64,000 bases of DNA from Bacteriovoracaceae bacterium (GCA_947447665.1 CANFJX010000001.1:275911-339910); one strand, 5' to 3'; positions 9,676 through 19,805 are shown, counted from the stretch's first letter. Translations and numbers: made by a program. Notes: a model not told the origin generated them from the letters alone.

Positions 9676-11237
9676 AAAGGAATATTTCCATGTTTGCGCG
9701 ACGGACCACGCTCTCGTTTTCCAGACAAAACTCTAAGACTTTGAATCAAAACGCGGCGAGTATCCTCAGGGAGAATCACACTATCAATGTAGCCGAGTTC
9801 TGCTGCTTTATAAGGGTTCGCAAATTTTTCTCGATAGACCTGTGCAAGTCGGGCTCTTTCTTCAGTCGCACGCCCGCTCGTCTCTGCCTGCTGAATTTCC
9901 TGCCGGTAGAGAATATTAATGGCTCCTTCTGGGCCCATGACTGCGATTTCTGCAGTAGGATAGGCGAAATTGAAATCAGATCGAATATGCTTGGAGGACA
10001 TGACGTCATAGGCCCCCCCATAAGCTTTTCGGGTGATCACCGCTAACTTGGGCACTGTGGCCTCGGCATAGGCATAGAGAAGCTTGGCACCGTGTTTGAT
10101 AATTCCACCATGCTCCTGAGCGGTTCCAGGGAGAAATCCAGGAACATCAACGAACGTTACCAAAGGGATATTAAGAGAATCACAAAAACGAACAAATCGG
10201 GCAGCCTTAAGAGATGCTGCAATGTCTAGGCATCCGGCTAAATGGGCCGGCTGGTTTCCGATCACTCCGATGGTTTGACCGGCCAGTCTTGCAAAACCAA
10301 CAACAATATTTTTGGCAAAATGGGCCTGCACTTCTAGGACATGCCCATCATCGAAGACGTCGTTCATGAGCAGTCGGACGTCATAGGGCTTATTCGGGCT
10401 GTCGGGCAGAAGTTGAGCAATTGCCCTGCAGTCTCGGTCTGCTGGATCAGCGGTCACACCGGTCTTTACAGGGGAATGATCCAAGTTATTCGAAGGCAGA
10501 AACTCGACTAATTTGCGGACAGCCTCAAGACAAGCTTGCTCGGAGGGGTGAACAAAATGGCACACTCCGCTTTTCTCAGAATGGGTGCCAGCGCCACCCA
10601 AGACTTCTTTCGAGACATCCTCGTGAGTGACTGTCTTGATGACGTCGGGACCCGTCACAAACATGTAGGACGAATCTTCAACCATGAATACAAAGTCCGT
10701 AATCGCGGGGCTATAGACTGCGCCCCCAGCACAAGGCCCGAGGATGACACTGATCTGCGGAATTACGCCGCTGCACTGTACATTACGCCAGAAAATCTCG
10801 GCATATCCACCTAAACTCTCTACGCCCTCTTGGATTCGAGCGCCTCCCGAATCATTGAGTCCGATGAGAGGGGCACCGGTTTTGAGCGCCATGTCCATGA
10901 CTTTGCAAATTTTTGCAGCATGGGCGCCCGAAAGGCTTCCGCCAAATACGGTAAAATCTTGAGAGAATAGGAACACTGTCCTACCACTGATCGTGCCGTA
11001 GCCAGTGATGACGCCATCACCTAAAATTTTCTGATTTTCCATCCCAAAGTCGATGCAGCGATGAGTGACAAAAGGATCTAACTCCGTAAATGACCCTGGG
11101 TCGAGAACGAGCAGTACTCTCTCCCGAGCGGAGAGTTTTCCAGCAGCGTGCTGCTTTGCCAGCCTTTCAGGCCCTCCCCCTTCTTCAGCTTTTTTTTTGC
11201 GCTTTTCCAGCTCCTGGAGTCTTTCAGAATAGGTCAT
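9672..11237 (-). CDS. Propionyl-CoA carboxylase, carboxyltransferase (beta) subunit
   Basis: The 521 aa product has both crotonase-like halves of the acyl-CoA carboxyltransferase family: [18 protein letters not shown] with [16 protein letters not shown] in the N half, and [24 protein letters not shown] with [14 protein letters not shown] in the C half. Length and adjacency to methylmalonyl-CoA mutase favour propionyl-CoA as substrate. The open frame extends to TTG 11288, but ATG 11237 has AAAAAGG eight bases upstream and homologous proteins start about there ([10 protein letters not shown]). First gene of the propionate operon. Acetyl- or methylcrotonyl-CoA specificity cannot be fully excluded. 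Confidence 0.92.
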   Translation of the reverse strand: MTYSERLQELEKRKKKAEEGGGPERLAKQHAAGKLSARERVLLVLDPGSFTELDPFVTHRCIDFGMENQKILGDGVITGYGTISGRTVFLFSQDFTVFGGSLSGAHAAKICKVMDMALKTGAPLIGLNDSGGARIQEGVESLGGYAEIFWRNVQCSGVIPQISVILGPCAGGAVYSPAITDFVFMVEDSSYMFVTGPDVIKTVTHEDVSKEVLGGAGTHSEKSGVCHFVHPSEQACLEAVRKLVEFLPSNNLDHSPVKTGVTADPADRDCRAIAQLLPDSPNKPYDVRLLMNDVFDDGHVLEVQAHFAKNIVVGFARLAGQTIGVIGNQPAHLAGCLDIAASLKAARFVRFCDSLNIPLVTFVDVPGFLPGTAQEHGGIIKHGAKLLYAYAEATVPKLAVITRKAYGGAYDVMSSKHIRSDFNFAYPTAEIAVMGPEGAINILYRQEIQQAETSGRATEERARLAQVYREKFANPYKAAELGYIDSVILPEDTRRVLIQSLRVLSGKRERGPSRKHGNIPL

Positions 11238-11315
11238 ATCCAAAACCTTTTTAAGAGCCACAGAATCATGGTGATAGCCGAGGGTCAAGAGAGAAGTTGT
11301 CGGCTCCAGGACTCA

Positions 11316-13436
11316 TTAATATCTCCTGCTCCACTGCAGAGAAGCGGATGCCGAGCCCCGGGATCCCTCGGAGCTTCCAACACCCGCATGGAGACTCCAG
11401 TTACTCCCCAATCGCTGCTGCAATTCGACCACAGCTGACTCTTTGACGTTCGTTCCCAAATTTAAGGAAATTCCTTCCCCCAATTTCACTCGAGCGGAGA
11501 CGATTCCAGTAGCCGGGTCATAAGCTAGGCTTTGAACTGGAGTCGATGCTAGGACATAGAGCGACGCTAATCCGAGAGCTTGATCGGCAATCGCTGCCCG
11601 CGTATTTCCCACCGATGAGCTCTCTGAAGAGGTGAGCTCATCTAGGGGACGACCAAAAAGTAAAACGGAGGCAATCTGACTTTCAGGCAGAGCAGGCTCA
11701 CTGATGAGATGCACTTGGGGACGCTCGAGGTTTGCTCCCAGTTGGATGGTGATCTTATAATCAGCATAAGTGGTTTGCATGGACCCGAAAATAAGACTCG
11801 AGGTAAGTGGGTCTCGAAAGGTCAACTGCAACGACTCGATTTGAGCTTTCCTATTAAAAATTTCTACGGGAAACGAGGCCAATCGAACCATTCCAGAAAT
11901 GGCCTCTGAGTCAGAGAAGAGAACCTGAAAAGTGACAGGGATCTTACGCTGACTGAAATTACTCAAAATCAACGCAGGGTGGCCCACTTCAGTTCTCACT
12001 GAAATTCGGTAATGAAATGCAGGATGTCGGGAGGGTTTCTCTGGAGGCCAAGACTCGTAAAACCGACTGTCTGGAACGAGCCTAGGGGGCTTGGCCCAAT
12101 CCAATCGAGGAAACTCGATCTGCACTTGGGTCAGTACTGCGTCCACCCCCAACCGCCAGTCGGCACGCTTCAGATAATCACTGACAATCAAGTAACCACT
12201 CCCCCTCAGCTTGAGTACTTGGGTGGATGAATGCAGATGGGTACTTAAATGAAACGGAAAACTCCCCACCTTCCAATCAGCTTCACCCTCAAGATGAAGA
12301 GCAACACTCCCCCGCAAAACATTAAAAGGCGCTGGAACAGCCCAGGGGCCGCGCTTGAAGTTCTCAGTGAACCGCTGAAACTCGGGAATCTCTAACCGAA
12401 GCGCGGAGAAGGTGGTTATTTTCCACTGAGCCAAGGATTTTCCAATTCTTCCGCCAATCAAATGAAAATTGACCTGCCCTCCCCCCTCCACGATCGCGCT
12501 TCGAATGGGATTGAGAACGATCTGGGCCTCGCCTGAGAGTGCGGTATTGAACTGGGGTAAATAGTCGGATGATTCGAGTCGCAATTCCAAAGTGCCTAAC
12601 AACTGATTGGGGATTTTACGATAATCATCGTGAGGCAAAGGAATGAGATTTGCTTGAAGCGAGCAGAACATTTTGAGCTCGCCAGAAGTCTTCGTGCGAG
12701 AGAGTTCTCGCGCAGCTTTTCGACTCAAAACATAATGACAGCCTTGGGCGCTCAACTGGGGCACCCCAGGAACCCACCGCTCCGCGCGAGCATCCAGTGC
12801 TCCAGACCATCGATCATGCTCCAGAGTTCCGTCCAATTCAGCGACGAGCTGACTCCGCGGCAAAGCGGGCCTCGGATGGTAATTAAGATGCAGATGGTAA
12901 CTCAACTGAGGATGAAGAATCGAGGGCCGAATAAAATGGACACGCCCCTGAGCCTGAAGGATCGAGCCATCAAAAAACTTTACGCTACTTCGAACTCGGG
13001 TACTCCAAGGATGGAGTCCATCCCCCTGCAAATCCGTCCAACCCTGAACTCCCCCTCGACCCTCGCCCACATACCATTTCAAGTTCCTCACAAAGAACGG
13101 CGTGACTTCAGTCATTCGCGGCCTACCACTGAAAAAATCAAGCACCAGGTGAGCACTCACTTCCTCGGTACAACCCCTGAACCTTGCCTTAGGCAAATCA
13201 ATGCAAAGGGAGCGAATATCTAAGTGAACACTCTTCTTCAAGAAACCCAGGGACTCGAACTTTAATTCGAGCGTTTTCCAATTGAGTTGAATATCTCTCT
13301 GGCTCAATGCCTTGACGGCCCACCTGAAAGTCGTCTCGTTCAAGACGATCTGCGGCCATTGAATTATGACCCCCGTAATGAGAGCGAGAAAAAGACTAAA
13401 AGTCGCCGCAATGAAAAACAGCCTTCGGAGAGTCAT
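11316..13436 (-). CDS. tamB: TamB-family envelope protein (short form)
   Basis: The 706 aa protein has one N-terminal membrane anchor (about residues 4-26), a long beta-rich middle and a C-terminal DUF490/TamB-like end with ESQIASVLLFGRP, LYVLAS and a final amphipathic strand region. It lies directly downstream of the Omp85 gene, the usual tamA-tamB order, with a 32-base gap. Known TamB proteins are often about twice as long and bridge the periplasm in lipid transport and barrel assembly. The short length is an oddity. Starts at ATG 13436. Confidence 0.8.
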   Translation of the reverse strand: MTLRRLFFIAATFSLFLALITGVIIQWPQIVLNETTFRWAVKALSQRDIQLNWKTLELKFESLGFLKKSVHLDIRSLCIDLPKARFRGCTEEVSAHLVLDFFSGRPRMTEVTPFFVRNLKWYVGEGRGGVQGWTDLQGDGLHPWSTRVRSSVKFFDGSILQAQGRVHFIRPSILHPQLSYHLHLNYHPRPALPRSQLVAELDGTLEHDRWSGALDARAERWVPGVPQLSAQGCHYVLSRKAARELSRTKTSGELKMFCSLQANLIPLPHDDYRKIPNQLLGTLELRLESSDYLPQFNTALSGEAQIVLNPIRSAIVEGGGQVNFHLIGGRIGKSLAQWKITTFSALRLEIPEFQRFTENFKRGPWAVPAPFNVLRGSVALHLEGEADWKVGSFPFHLSTHLHSSTQVLKLRGSGYLIVSDYLKRADWRLGVDAVLTQVQIEFPRLDWAKPPRLVPDSRFYESWPPEKPSRHPAFHYRISVRTEVGHPALILSNFSQRKIPVTFQVLFSDSEAISGMVRLASFPVEIFNRKAQIESLQLTFRDPLTSSLIFGSMQTTYADYKITIQLGANLERPQVHLISEPALPESQIASVLLFGRPLDELTSSESSSVGNTRAAIADQALGLASLYVLASTPVQSLAYDPATGIVSARVKLGEGISLNLGTNVKESAVVELQQRLGSNWSLHAGVGSSEGSRGSASASLQWSRRY

Positions 13437-13468
13437 CGTTTAACCAGTTAACGTTGCAAACCCTGTTC

Positions 13469-15253
13469 TTAAAACTCCTCTCCGAAGCTAAAATAGAATT
13501 GCCAATGCTGAGGAGCGCCATTCGAGAAGCCGTGGGCGAGCGTACCTCTCAGTGCGCCGACTGGGGAGGCCCACCTCAAACCAAATCCAGGCGCCCAATA
13601 GAGAGGGGAGTCTAATGAAAAGCTTTGACTCCCCAGCTTTCCGAGATCAAAAAAAACAAAAGGATCAATTCCAAAGGAAATTACACCGCCGAGTCGAGCC
13701 TCGATGCCCAGATAAATTGAACTTATCGCCCCACCTTTCGGGGATTCGGAAATTTCAAGCCGTCCGAACCCTCTCAAATCGTGGGAACCTCCCAAGTATT
13801 GAAAAAGATCTGCAGGCAAATCAGGTTCTCCACTCGGCAGGCGCGAAGCCAGAATAGTAGTCGCCGCACCCCGCAATCCAATCACCCAAAGTGGCGGGTC
13901 AAGGTTCCAAAGATTCCAAAGTGACTCGCCTTTGAGATAAAATCGCTGTGCCGTGACCTGTGATAAAATAGAACGGTGACTAAGATCAACAGTGGCCTCA
14001 GACTGATAGCCCGACTGAGGTCGATCTGAATAAAACTCGAAGTCATGACTTTTGAGCACGACTTTTCCCTCAAGCGACAGAATTTGAGTCTCTAATGCAC
14101 CCCGTCCTCGGAGAGTTTTGGAAAGGTTGAGAATTGGACCTAAAAAGTAAGACCAACCATTTCTTCCAGAGTCCTGGGTCATCGACCAACCGACCTGAGC
14201 GCTCGTCTCTATATTTTCAAACTGAAGCTCGTTGCGATGAATCAGATTGAGCTGCGGCAAGAAGAACGCACGACTCAGTGATGGATCATAGTAAAGGTTC
14301 ATCAAGGCAACGAGAGATTGTCTTCTCGCTGATCCACTTGCTGAAAGATCTAGGTACGAACCCAGCCTACCTAGTCTCGCATTCCGCCAAGAGAAGGAGC
14401 CCAGCACCACGCCCTCGGTATTCAGCCCAATACGACTCATCATGAGCCTAGGGGCGCCAGAAATGACGGACTGCTCCAGCGATCCAGAGCACTGGGCAGA
14501 GAATCGGGCACTCTCGACCATGCCGCTCGATGCAACTCGGCTCTCGGCGATACTGAGCAGTTCTCCATTAAATCGCTCACCCGATTGAAATGCATCATAC
14601 CTTCTCAGAACTTGATCGACCACGCCTGGAATCGGCTCTTGTGTGACTTTACCAAAGACACCCGCTTCGCCTTTTCTCACTCTCAGGATCACTTCTCCTA
14701 GTTCAGAATTAGCTTCAGCTCTCACCAGGGGACAGGGATAACCGGCTTTCTTCAAATTCTCGGCCACCCACTTCTCAAGCTCATTCAGCAGATCCGGGGT
14801 CATAGGACGTCCAAGGACGTTTCGCTTTCGGCGGATATCCACACTCTCACTCCCATCCTCTAAAGCGACTCGTTTCACAAACGTTTTTGGACCCGGCCTC
14901 ACCCAAAGGTGATCTAACAATTCCATCCGCTCGAACCTGGGATGGAGATACCCTCGCTCTTGAAGAAAGATTTTTAGATGATACAAGGCCTGGGATAGTG
15001 GGATCGTTTTCCAGGGACGCTCTTCTTCCCCAGGCTTTTGATGTTGCGAGAGATCTGGGTCGCCACAGACCAGGCGCTGCTCGATACTATTCAGTGCAGG
15101 ATCAATCTCCGCAAAGAGCTCAATTCTTGGGCAAAGAGAAAACTTGGGCACATCCCCTTCTCTAGAGTACCCTGGGAGTACATTGAAAAACAGGAAAAGA
15201 CCTACCCACCCTAAGCAGGAGAATCGCAACCCTGTGAATGGACCATGAGACAT
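13469..15253 (-). CDS. tamA: Omp85/BamA-superfamily outer membrane protein, TamA-like
   Basis: The 594 aa product begins with a signal peptide (LGWVGLFLFFNVLPGYS). POTRA-like repeats follow (about 80-250), then a C-terminal barrel with YLGGSHDLRGFGR, GIEARLG and FFDLGKLG, ending with FSFGEEF. The final Phe fits the outer-membrane C-terminal signal. The number of POTRA domains cannot be fixed by eye. Adjacent tamB supports TamA rather than BamA. Starts at ATG 15253. The TamA/TamB unit lies just upstream of the propionate genes with only 78 bases to the carboxyltransferase, so read-through is possible. Confidence 0.82.
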   Translation of the reverse strand: MSHGPFTGLRFSCLGWVGLFLFFNVLPGYSREGDVPKFSLCPRIELFAEIDPALNSIEQRLVCGDPDLSQHQKPGEEERPWKTIPLSQALYHLKIFLQERGYLHPRFERMELLDHLWVRPGPKTFVKRVALEDGSESVDIRRKRNVLGRPMTPDLLNELEKWVAENLKKAGYPCPLVRAEANSELGEVILRVRKGEAGVFGKVTQEPIPGVVDQVLRRYDAFQSGERFNGELLSIAESRVASSGMVESARFSAQCSGSLEQSVISGAPRLMMSRIGLNTEGVVLGSFSWRNARLGRLGSYLDLSASGSARRQSLVALMNLYYDPSLSRAFFLPQLNLIHRNELQFENIETSAQVGWSMTQDSGRNGWSYFLGPILNLSKTLRGRGALETQILSLEGKVVLKSHDFEFYSDRPQSGYQSEATVDLSHRSILSQVTAQRFYLKGESLWNLWNLDPPLWVIGLRGAATTILASRLPSGEPDLPADLFQYLGGSHDLRGFGRLEISESPKGGAISSIYLGIEARLGGVISFGIDPFVFFDLGKLGSQSFSLDSPLYWAPGFGLRWASPVGALRGTLAHGFSNGAPQHWQFYFSFGEEF

Positions 15254-15333
15254 GGGCAGCAGGAGAATGCAAGGAGCATGACAGTTGGCTTAGCACTCCG
15301 AGGCAGAACACAAAGAAACTCTGAGCTTATGCG

Positions 15334-16911
15334 CTATGCGGCTTGACCGCCCCGCGGGATTTTTCGCTTATCGAGATTGTATTTTTCTACCTTCATAATT
15401 AGACCTGCGCGAGAAATCCCAAGCTCCTTCGCCAGCCGACTCTTGTTCCAGTTGGTACGACGGAGCCCTTCGCGAATCATGGTCTTTTCCAATTCTTCGA
15501 GCGAGTCCTTCAACTTGCCGGCGACTCGAGAACCTTGAATTTTTGATGATTCACCAAAGTCCCGAATCCTCGTGGAAAGGAGCTCAACAGGGATGTTCTT
15601 GTCTTCGCCCGTCAAAACAATGAGCCGCTCCACTTCATTTTCTAACTCTCGGATATTACCTGGCCATGGGTAGTCAAAAATTCGCTCCATAGTTCGCTTC
15701 GCGAATATTTTTAATGCTACATTTTTTTCCTTACAGCCTCTTGAAAGAAAATGATCAATTAAAATTGGAATATCTTCTTTTCTGTCTCGAAGCGGTGGAA
15801 CTAGCAAATTGATGACGTTAATACGATAATAGAGATCTTCTCTAAATAAATTGTCTTCGATCATTTCCTTGAGGTCTTTATTGGTCGCAGCGACGACCCT
15901 CACATCAACTTTTCTCTGATCCGTGCTTCCTACTGGAGTCAGAGTACCCTCCTGGATCACTCGTAGCAATTTGACCTGCATGGAAAGGGGCATATCACCG
16001 ATTTCATCCAAGAAGAGCGTTCCCCGATCTGCCACCTCGAATAGGCCTTTTTTATCCCTAATCGCCCCAGTAAAGGACCCCTTGACATGACCAAAGAGCT
16101 CACTATCCAGTAGGTTCTCATTAAACGCAGAACAGTTCACGGTTACAAACTGGGACTCTTTTCTTGGCGAATTATAGTGAATCGCCTTTGCGATCAATTC
16201 TTTCCCAGTTCCATTCTCACCTTGAACCAATACAGTAGACTCAGAATTTTTAATTTTATCTAAAAGGCCGTAGAGATCCTGCATTGGCTTAGACTTGCCA
16301 ATCATTGAATCATAGCTATAGCGAGTGCCCAATTCATTATTCAGGGCGCTAATGCGGTCCTCTCTCTTTGAAATCTCAGTGTGAAAGGTGACGATCTCTT
16401 GCGATACGAGATCAACCAGTTCAAAAAAGTATTTCTTTTCCTGCTCATCCAAAACTTTCAGTTGAGCCAATGAATCACTGTAGTTCGATTCATCGAGTCC
16501 AAACGCTCCCAAGGTCTGCTTAGCCTGGGTCATCATCGCCGGGCTCAGCGGATTTTCTAAATAACAATAAGCAACGACACTACCCAAAAACTCACGATCG
16601 ACACTGATCCGAGAAACAACACATCGCTCCACTCCGGTCGGCCCTGGTACCGAATGGTGAGCCAGATCACTTTTGAATGCCTTTTCATTGGCATCCGCCA
16701 TCGTCTTCATAAAAATTAGACGTCCCCGCTCCTTGGATAAGAGAGCAGCAGAAAGAGGGTTTCGTAAATCATGATCGGCTCGACTTGGATCAAAATTCCT
16801 GACCTGACCCCGCGCATCCACAAAAAAGATGTCTGTATTAAACCATTGAGATAAAATGTCTCCAAGCTTTCTAATTACATGAATATGTTTTAACTCGTCC
16901 CAATTGATCAT
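15334..16911 (-). CDS. Sigma-54-dependent transcriptional activator
   Basis: The 525 aa protein has a sensory N-terminus (about 1-145; GAF- or PocR-like, not a response-regulator receiver), a coiled linker, an AAA+ domain with Walker A GENGTGKE (231-238), a GSFTGA loop at 278-283 in place of the usual [17 protein letters not shown] and R-finger region, and a Fis-type helix-turn-helix near 485-515. It would open sigma-54 promoters. It is monocistronic with its own candidate promoter. The signal it senses cannot be told. No -24/-12 promoter was recognised nearby. Confidence 0.9.
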   Translation of the reverse strand: MINWDELKHIHVIRKLGDILSQWFNTDIFFVDARGQVRNFDPSRADHDLRNPLSAALLSKERGRLIFMKTMADANEKAFKSDLAHHSVPGPTGVERCVVSRISVDREFLGSVVAYCYLENPLSPAMMTQAKQTLGAFGLDESNYSDSLAQLKVLDEQEKKYFFELVDLVSQEIVTFHTEISKREDRISALNNELGTRYSYDSMIGKSKPMQDLYGLLDKIKNSESTVLVQGENGTGKELIAKAIHYNSPRKESQFVTVNCSAFNENLLDSELFGHVKGSFTGAIRDKKGLFEVADRGTLFLDEIGDMPLSMQVKLLRVIQEGTLTPVGSTDQRKVDVRVVAATNKDLKEMIEDNLFREDLYYRINVINLLVPPLRDRKEDIPILIDHFLSRGCKEKNVALKIFAKRTMERIFDYPWPGNIRELENEVERLIVLTGEDKNIPVELLSTRIRDFGESSKIQGSRVAGKLKDSLEELEKTMIREGLRRTNWNKSRLAKELGISRAGLIMKVEKYNLDKRKIPRGGQAA

Positions 16912-16927
16912 GGTCTATCTCTTTTCT

Positions 16928-16956
16928 ATTATACGAAACGGCCAATAGGCGCTTAA
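16928..16956 (-). promoter_or_regulatory. Promoter of the sigma-54 activator gene
   Basis: A perfect minus-strand TATAAT occupies 16928-16933, 16 bases before the ATG at 16911. Seventeen bases further upstream lies TTAAGC (16951-16956), a weak -35 match. It is a sigma-70 type site. No -24/-12 (GG/GC) element of sigma-54 is seen here, so autoregulation by sigma-54 is not evident. Confidence 0.45.
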
Positions 16957-17031
16957 ACAAGGTATCGGACGAATCCGAACATTTTTTGAGCACTTTTTGA
17001 CGACTTACTGTGCAACGAGATAGAATCTGAA

Positions 17032-17946
17032 TTAATTAGGCTGGGATAACCAGATGATTACCTGGGCTTTTCCCTCTGGAATACTCTTTTTTGACTTGAC
17101 GCGAAACCAAGTGAAAGTTTCAGACCCAGGAATCACTTTCGTATTTTCAGTGATAGCGGGGGCAAGTTTTTGGAGTGCTGACTTAACCTCTGGGACTTTA
17201 CCCTCGGGTAGTAGAATTTTAAATTCAATACCGCCCGGCACCTGCATACCCCCGAGCCCTGGCGTCTTCTCTGGAATTTTCAACCCCGTTAAGGTTCGAA
17301 TGACTTGCTGTCGAAGTTCATCAGGACTCACCGTCTTGAGCGTAAATCGCCAGAGCTGCGACTTGCCAGATGATCCAGCACGACTATCTTCCCCATCGTT
17401 CTCTCCGGAGAGCTCGTCATCATCTGCCATCGCTACCAGGTTCGACTCAGCAGCTGAATGGGCAGCCACCTGAGAGTGATCATCAACTGGGGGAATACCA
17501 TCTTCAGAGAAGTCCTTCGAGCTATCGCCCCAAGGATTGACTAACTTAAAGTCACTAAGTTTTCTTTCGACGCTGTTATCGTACCAAGTTTTTAGCCTAG
17601 GTCCAGACGAAATTCCAACAAGAACGAGAAGCACAACCCCAACAGTCTCGAGAGATGTTCGAAGATACCAAGGTAGCTTTTCCCATTGCGAAAGTGAGAA
17701 TTGTGAGGCGGTGATTTGAGGCAAAACAGCTGAAAGTGGTGCATTTCGGAGGGCTTCTGGAACTCTCGATTTATCTTGGCCACGAATGGCTGCTACAATC
17801 TGTAAATATCGTTGAAAACTAACTTCGCAACTTGAACAGGTACTAAGATGCAGCTGCACCTTATTAAGTATGGGCTTAGGTAGATTTTCATCCAACAAAT
17901 CGGAGAGATGATGCCGCCACTGAAAACAATTTAATAATTCGTCCAC
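17032..17946 (-). CDS. Anti-sigma-factor-like single-span membrane protein with zinc-finger N-terminus
   Basis: The 304 aa product begins with a zf-HC2-like anti-sigma domain (CFQWRHHLSDLLDENLP, then HLSTCSSCEVSF), has a transmembrane helix around residues 92-112 and a C-terminal extracytoplasmic part of about 190 residues with an acidic linker. It lies directly after, and overlaps, the sigma-like gene, the typical pair order. GTG 17952 is possible, but GTG 17946 has AGGAG five bases upstream and is preferred. It would hold the sigma-like protein at the membrane until a signal arrives. Confidence 0.78.
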   Translation of the reverse strand: MDELLNCFQWRHHLSDLLDENLPKPILNKVQLHLSTCSSCEVSFQRYLQIVAAIRGQDKSRVPEALRNAPLSAVLPQITASQFSLSQWEKLPWYLRTSLETVGVVLLVLVGISSGPRLKTWYDNSVERKLSDFKLVNPWGDSSKDFSEDGIPPVDDHSQVAAHSAAESNLVAMADDDELSGENDGEDSRAGSSGKSQLWRFTLKTVSPDELRQQVIRTLTGLKIPEKTPGLGGMQVPGGIEFKILLPEGKVPEVKSALQKLAPAITENTKVIPGSETFTWFRVKSKKSIPEGKAQVIIWLSQPN

Positions 17947-18449
17947 ATCCACTCCTCAAGAGTCTTGAGTGCCTGTTCCCTTTTGAGCTTCAGAGTATCA
18001 ACAGGAGTACCCAAGGCCGCCGCAATCTCGTTCACTGGAATTTGGTGCTTGTCCTGAAGCAGCAATAAAAGCTGCATTTCGGGTCTCAGCCGTCGAAAAT
18101 AAAAGTCTAAATATTTAATTCGATTCCCCGTATCTACCTGAGAATCAATCTCAATTTGGCGTTTGGGCTCAACCCGATCACCACGACGTTGAACTAAAGC
18201 ACTTAGCTGCTGACTAGCAACCTTCAAAATCCAACTTCGCTCATGAACCTCGTAGTCTACTTTTTTTAGATTCGCCCGGATTTTTTTTACAATCGAGCGA
18301 AAGGCAATTTGAGCAAGTGCCGAGCTTCCCAAAATCGACTCACAAAGATCGAAGAGAAGGTCTCCGTGCTGTTCGATGACTAAATCGAGTTTTTGCTTTT
18401 TTTTTCTCAGCTTCAAATCAAAAACCCCATCCTGAATTTTGAGCGCCAT
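17931..18449 (-). CDS. RNA polymerase sigma-70 family (ECF-like) protein, divergent
   Basis: The 172 aa protein has the size of an ECF sigma factor. The C-terminal part (about 115-165; RRLRPEMQLLLLLQDKHQIPVNEIAAAL then TLKLKREQALKTLEE) reads as region 4 with a helix-turn-helix. Region 2 is weakly conserved, with a hydrophobic LFDLCESILG stretch. The overlap with a zinc-finger membrane anti-sigma gene supports the call. It follows the HNH gene by 26 bases and may be co-transcribed. A DNA-binding regulator with sigma ancestry is the alternative. Confidence 0.68.
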   Translation of the reverse strand: MALKIQDGVFDLKLRKKKQKLDLVIEQHGDLLFDLCESILGSSALAQIAFRSIVKKIRANLKKVDYEVHERSWILKVASQQLSALVQRRGDRVEPKRQIEIDSQVDTGNRIKYLDFYFRRLRPEMQLLLLLQDKHQIPVNEIAAALGTPVDTLKLKREQALKTLEEWMWTNY

Positions 18450-18475
18450 CGCGCTAGATTAGACGAAGCATTACC

Positions 18476-19039
18476 TTAATCTGATTGCTCCTCTAAATGA
18501 CTCGTAGCCCCTCCGGACCGCCGCTTCTCTAACTTGAGATAAATTTTCCAGCGCTCGGGGGTCTTAATAATCCCTAGCTGCAGACTTGCAGTCGGCAACC
18601 ACGCTGGCTGTTTTGGTTTTCGAATGAGTTGCAATCCGGCCTGAGCTGGCGTGTGGCCGCCCTTCTTCTGATTACAAGGCTTACAGGCAGTCACTATGTT
18701 TTCCCAACTCTTTTGGCCCCCCTGGACGATCGGTATCACATGATCCAAGGTCAGTTGATTTTTAGTAAAGGCTCTTCCACAATATTGGCAGGTGCACTGA
18801 TCCCGGAGAAAAATATTCAGCCTCGAAAATCTTACAATTTCCTTTTTTCGAGTGAGCGGAACGTAAGTCAAAAGACGAAGTACGGCTGGCACCTTGATAG
18901 TAAACCGAACCGTTCTCACTTCCTTATCGGATTCTTCAACCACTTCCACTTTTCCCTGAAAGAGAAGCTGAAGTGCCCGTTGCCAAGTGACGATATGAAG
19001 CGGCTCAAACGATGCGTTGAGCACCAATGCGTGGCTCAT
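18476..19039 (-). CDS. HNH endonuclease family protein
   Basis: The 187 aa product contains a compact HNH motif: CQYCGRAF, then LTLDHVIPIVQGG, SWENIVTACKPCNQKKGGHTPAQAG. The two CxxC pairs bind structural zinc and the DH with N form the nuclease centre. The N-terminus VLNASFEPLHIVTWQRAL is typical of the widespread stand-alone HNH family whose cellular role is unclear. It starts at ATG 19039 with no Shine-Dalgarno, and a promoter places the transcript start at about the ATG, so the mRNA may be leaderless. Confidence 0.9.
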   Translation of the reverse strand: MSHALVLNASFEPLHIVTWQRALQLLFQGKVEVVEESDKEVRTVRFTIKVPAVLRLLTYVPLTRKKEIVRFSRLNIFLRDQCTCQYCGRAFTKNQLTLDHVIPIVQGGQKSWENIVTACKPCNQKKGGHTPAQAGLQLIRKPKQPAWLPTASLQLGIIKTPERWKIYLKLEKRRSGGATSHLEEQSD

Positions 19040-19045
19040 TTACTG

Positions 19046-19075
19046 ATTATAGAGGCTACACGAAACACCTTGCAA
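19046..19075 (-). promoter_or_regulatory. Promoter of the HNH gene, probably giving a leaderless mRNA
   Basis: On the minus strand TTGCAA (19070-19075) and a perfect TATAAT (19046-19051) are 18 bases apart. Only six bases lie between the -10 box and the ATG, so transcription should begin at or within a base of the start codon. No ribosome binding site precedes the ATG, in agreement. Confidence 0.6.
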
Positions 19076-19154
19076 CCTCTTCTCGGTCCGGGCTAGATAA
19101 AATCCATTAGGAAAAGAAATAGTTTTATCGGATACTATAGAGAATTAAACTAAA

Positions 19155-19805
19155 ATGATTTTATTTCACCTCAAACGACCAGAGAAACCTATTACCAGAG
19201 GAGTCCTTGCCGTTGCCTGCGTATGGGCATCTAGCCTATTAGTAGGGGCTTGCAGCCCTGCAAAAAAATCGACCATTGAACCGACCACCCAGCTCAAACC
19301 TCAAGCAAGTAAAGACGCAGGAGGCCTTTTCCGCTCACAGGCCCAGGCACTGGGTGCTGCAGCGGGGCAAACTTTGCGCAGCGCCCCAAATTTCAATCTC
19401 CCTGACCAAGCTGGACGCTCCCACTTCTTGCAAAGCTTTAAGGGGAAATGGATTCTGGTACATTTTTGGGCTGCCTGGTGCCCGCCTTGTCGGTCAGAAA
19501 TTTCTGAATGGATTGAACTCGGCGCCCACCTCAAGGACAAAACGATTCAATTCATTGCCGTGAGTATGGATCCCGATTGGGAAGAAGTGGAAAAAGTCGT
19601 ACCATCCAAGAGTGTTCCACCTCAAATCATTTCACTCATCGATCCAAGCGTGAAGACGCCTGAGACGTACGGAACTTATCAATTCCCAGAAACCTATCTA
19701 ATCAACCCTGAACAAAAAATTGTGACAAAATGGGTGGGCCCGCAGAATTGGGGCGATCCGAAAATAAAAGAGTTCTTTGTAAAATTGACAGAGACTACCC
19801 GGTAG
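19155..19805 (+). CDS. TlpA/ResA-like thioredoxin-fold lipoprotein
   Basis: The 216 aa protein has a lipobox (LVGAC, Cys33) after a hydrophobic segment, so it should be anchored by lipid and act in the periplasm. The thioredoxin fold starts near residue 78 (APNFNLPDQAG) with the active site WAAWCPPC (Cys109, Cys112) and the cis-proline region FPETYLINP. Family members reduce disulfides, for instance during cytochrome c maturation, or act as peroxiredoxin-like reductases; no cytochrome genes are nearby. Start ATG 19155 has only a weak SD. Confidence 0.87.
   Translation: MILFHLKRPEKPITRGVLAVACVWASSLLVGACSPAKKSTIEPTTQLKPQASKDAGGLFRSQAQALGAAAGQTLRSAPNFNLPDQAGRSHFLQSFKGKWILVHFWAAWCPPCRSEISEWIELGAHLKDKTIQFIAVSMDPDWEEVEKVVPSKSVPPQIISLIDPSVKTPETYGTYQFPETYLINPEQKIVTKWVGPQNWGDPKIKEFFVKLTETTR

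Noticed and set aside
12630..13223. 197-codon plus-strand open frame opposite tamB
   Set aside because: Low-quality composition and fully antisense to a coherent envelope gene.
18629..19096. 155-codon plus-strand open frame opposite the HNH gene
   Set aside because: The minus strand carries an intact HNH motif and a promoter; the plus strand shows no family features.
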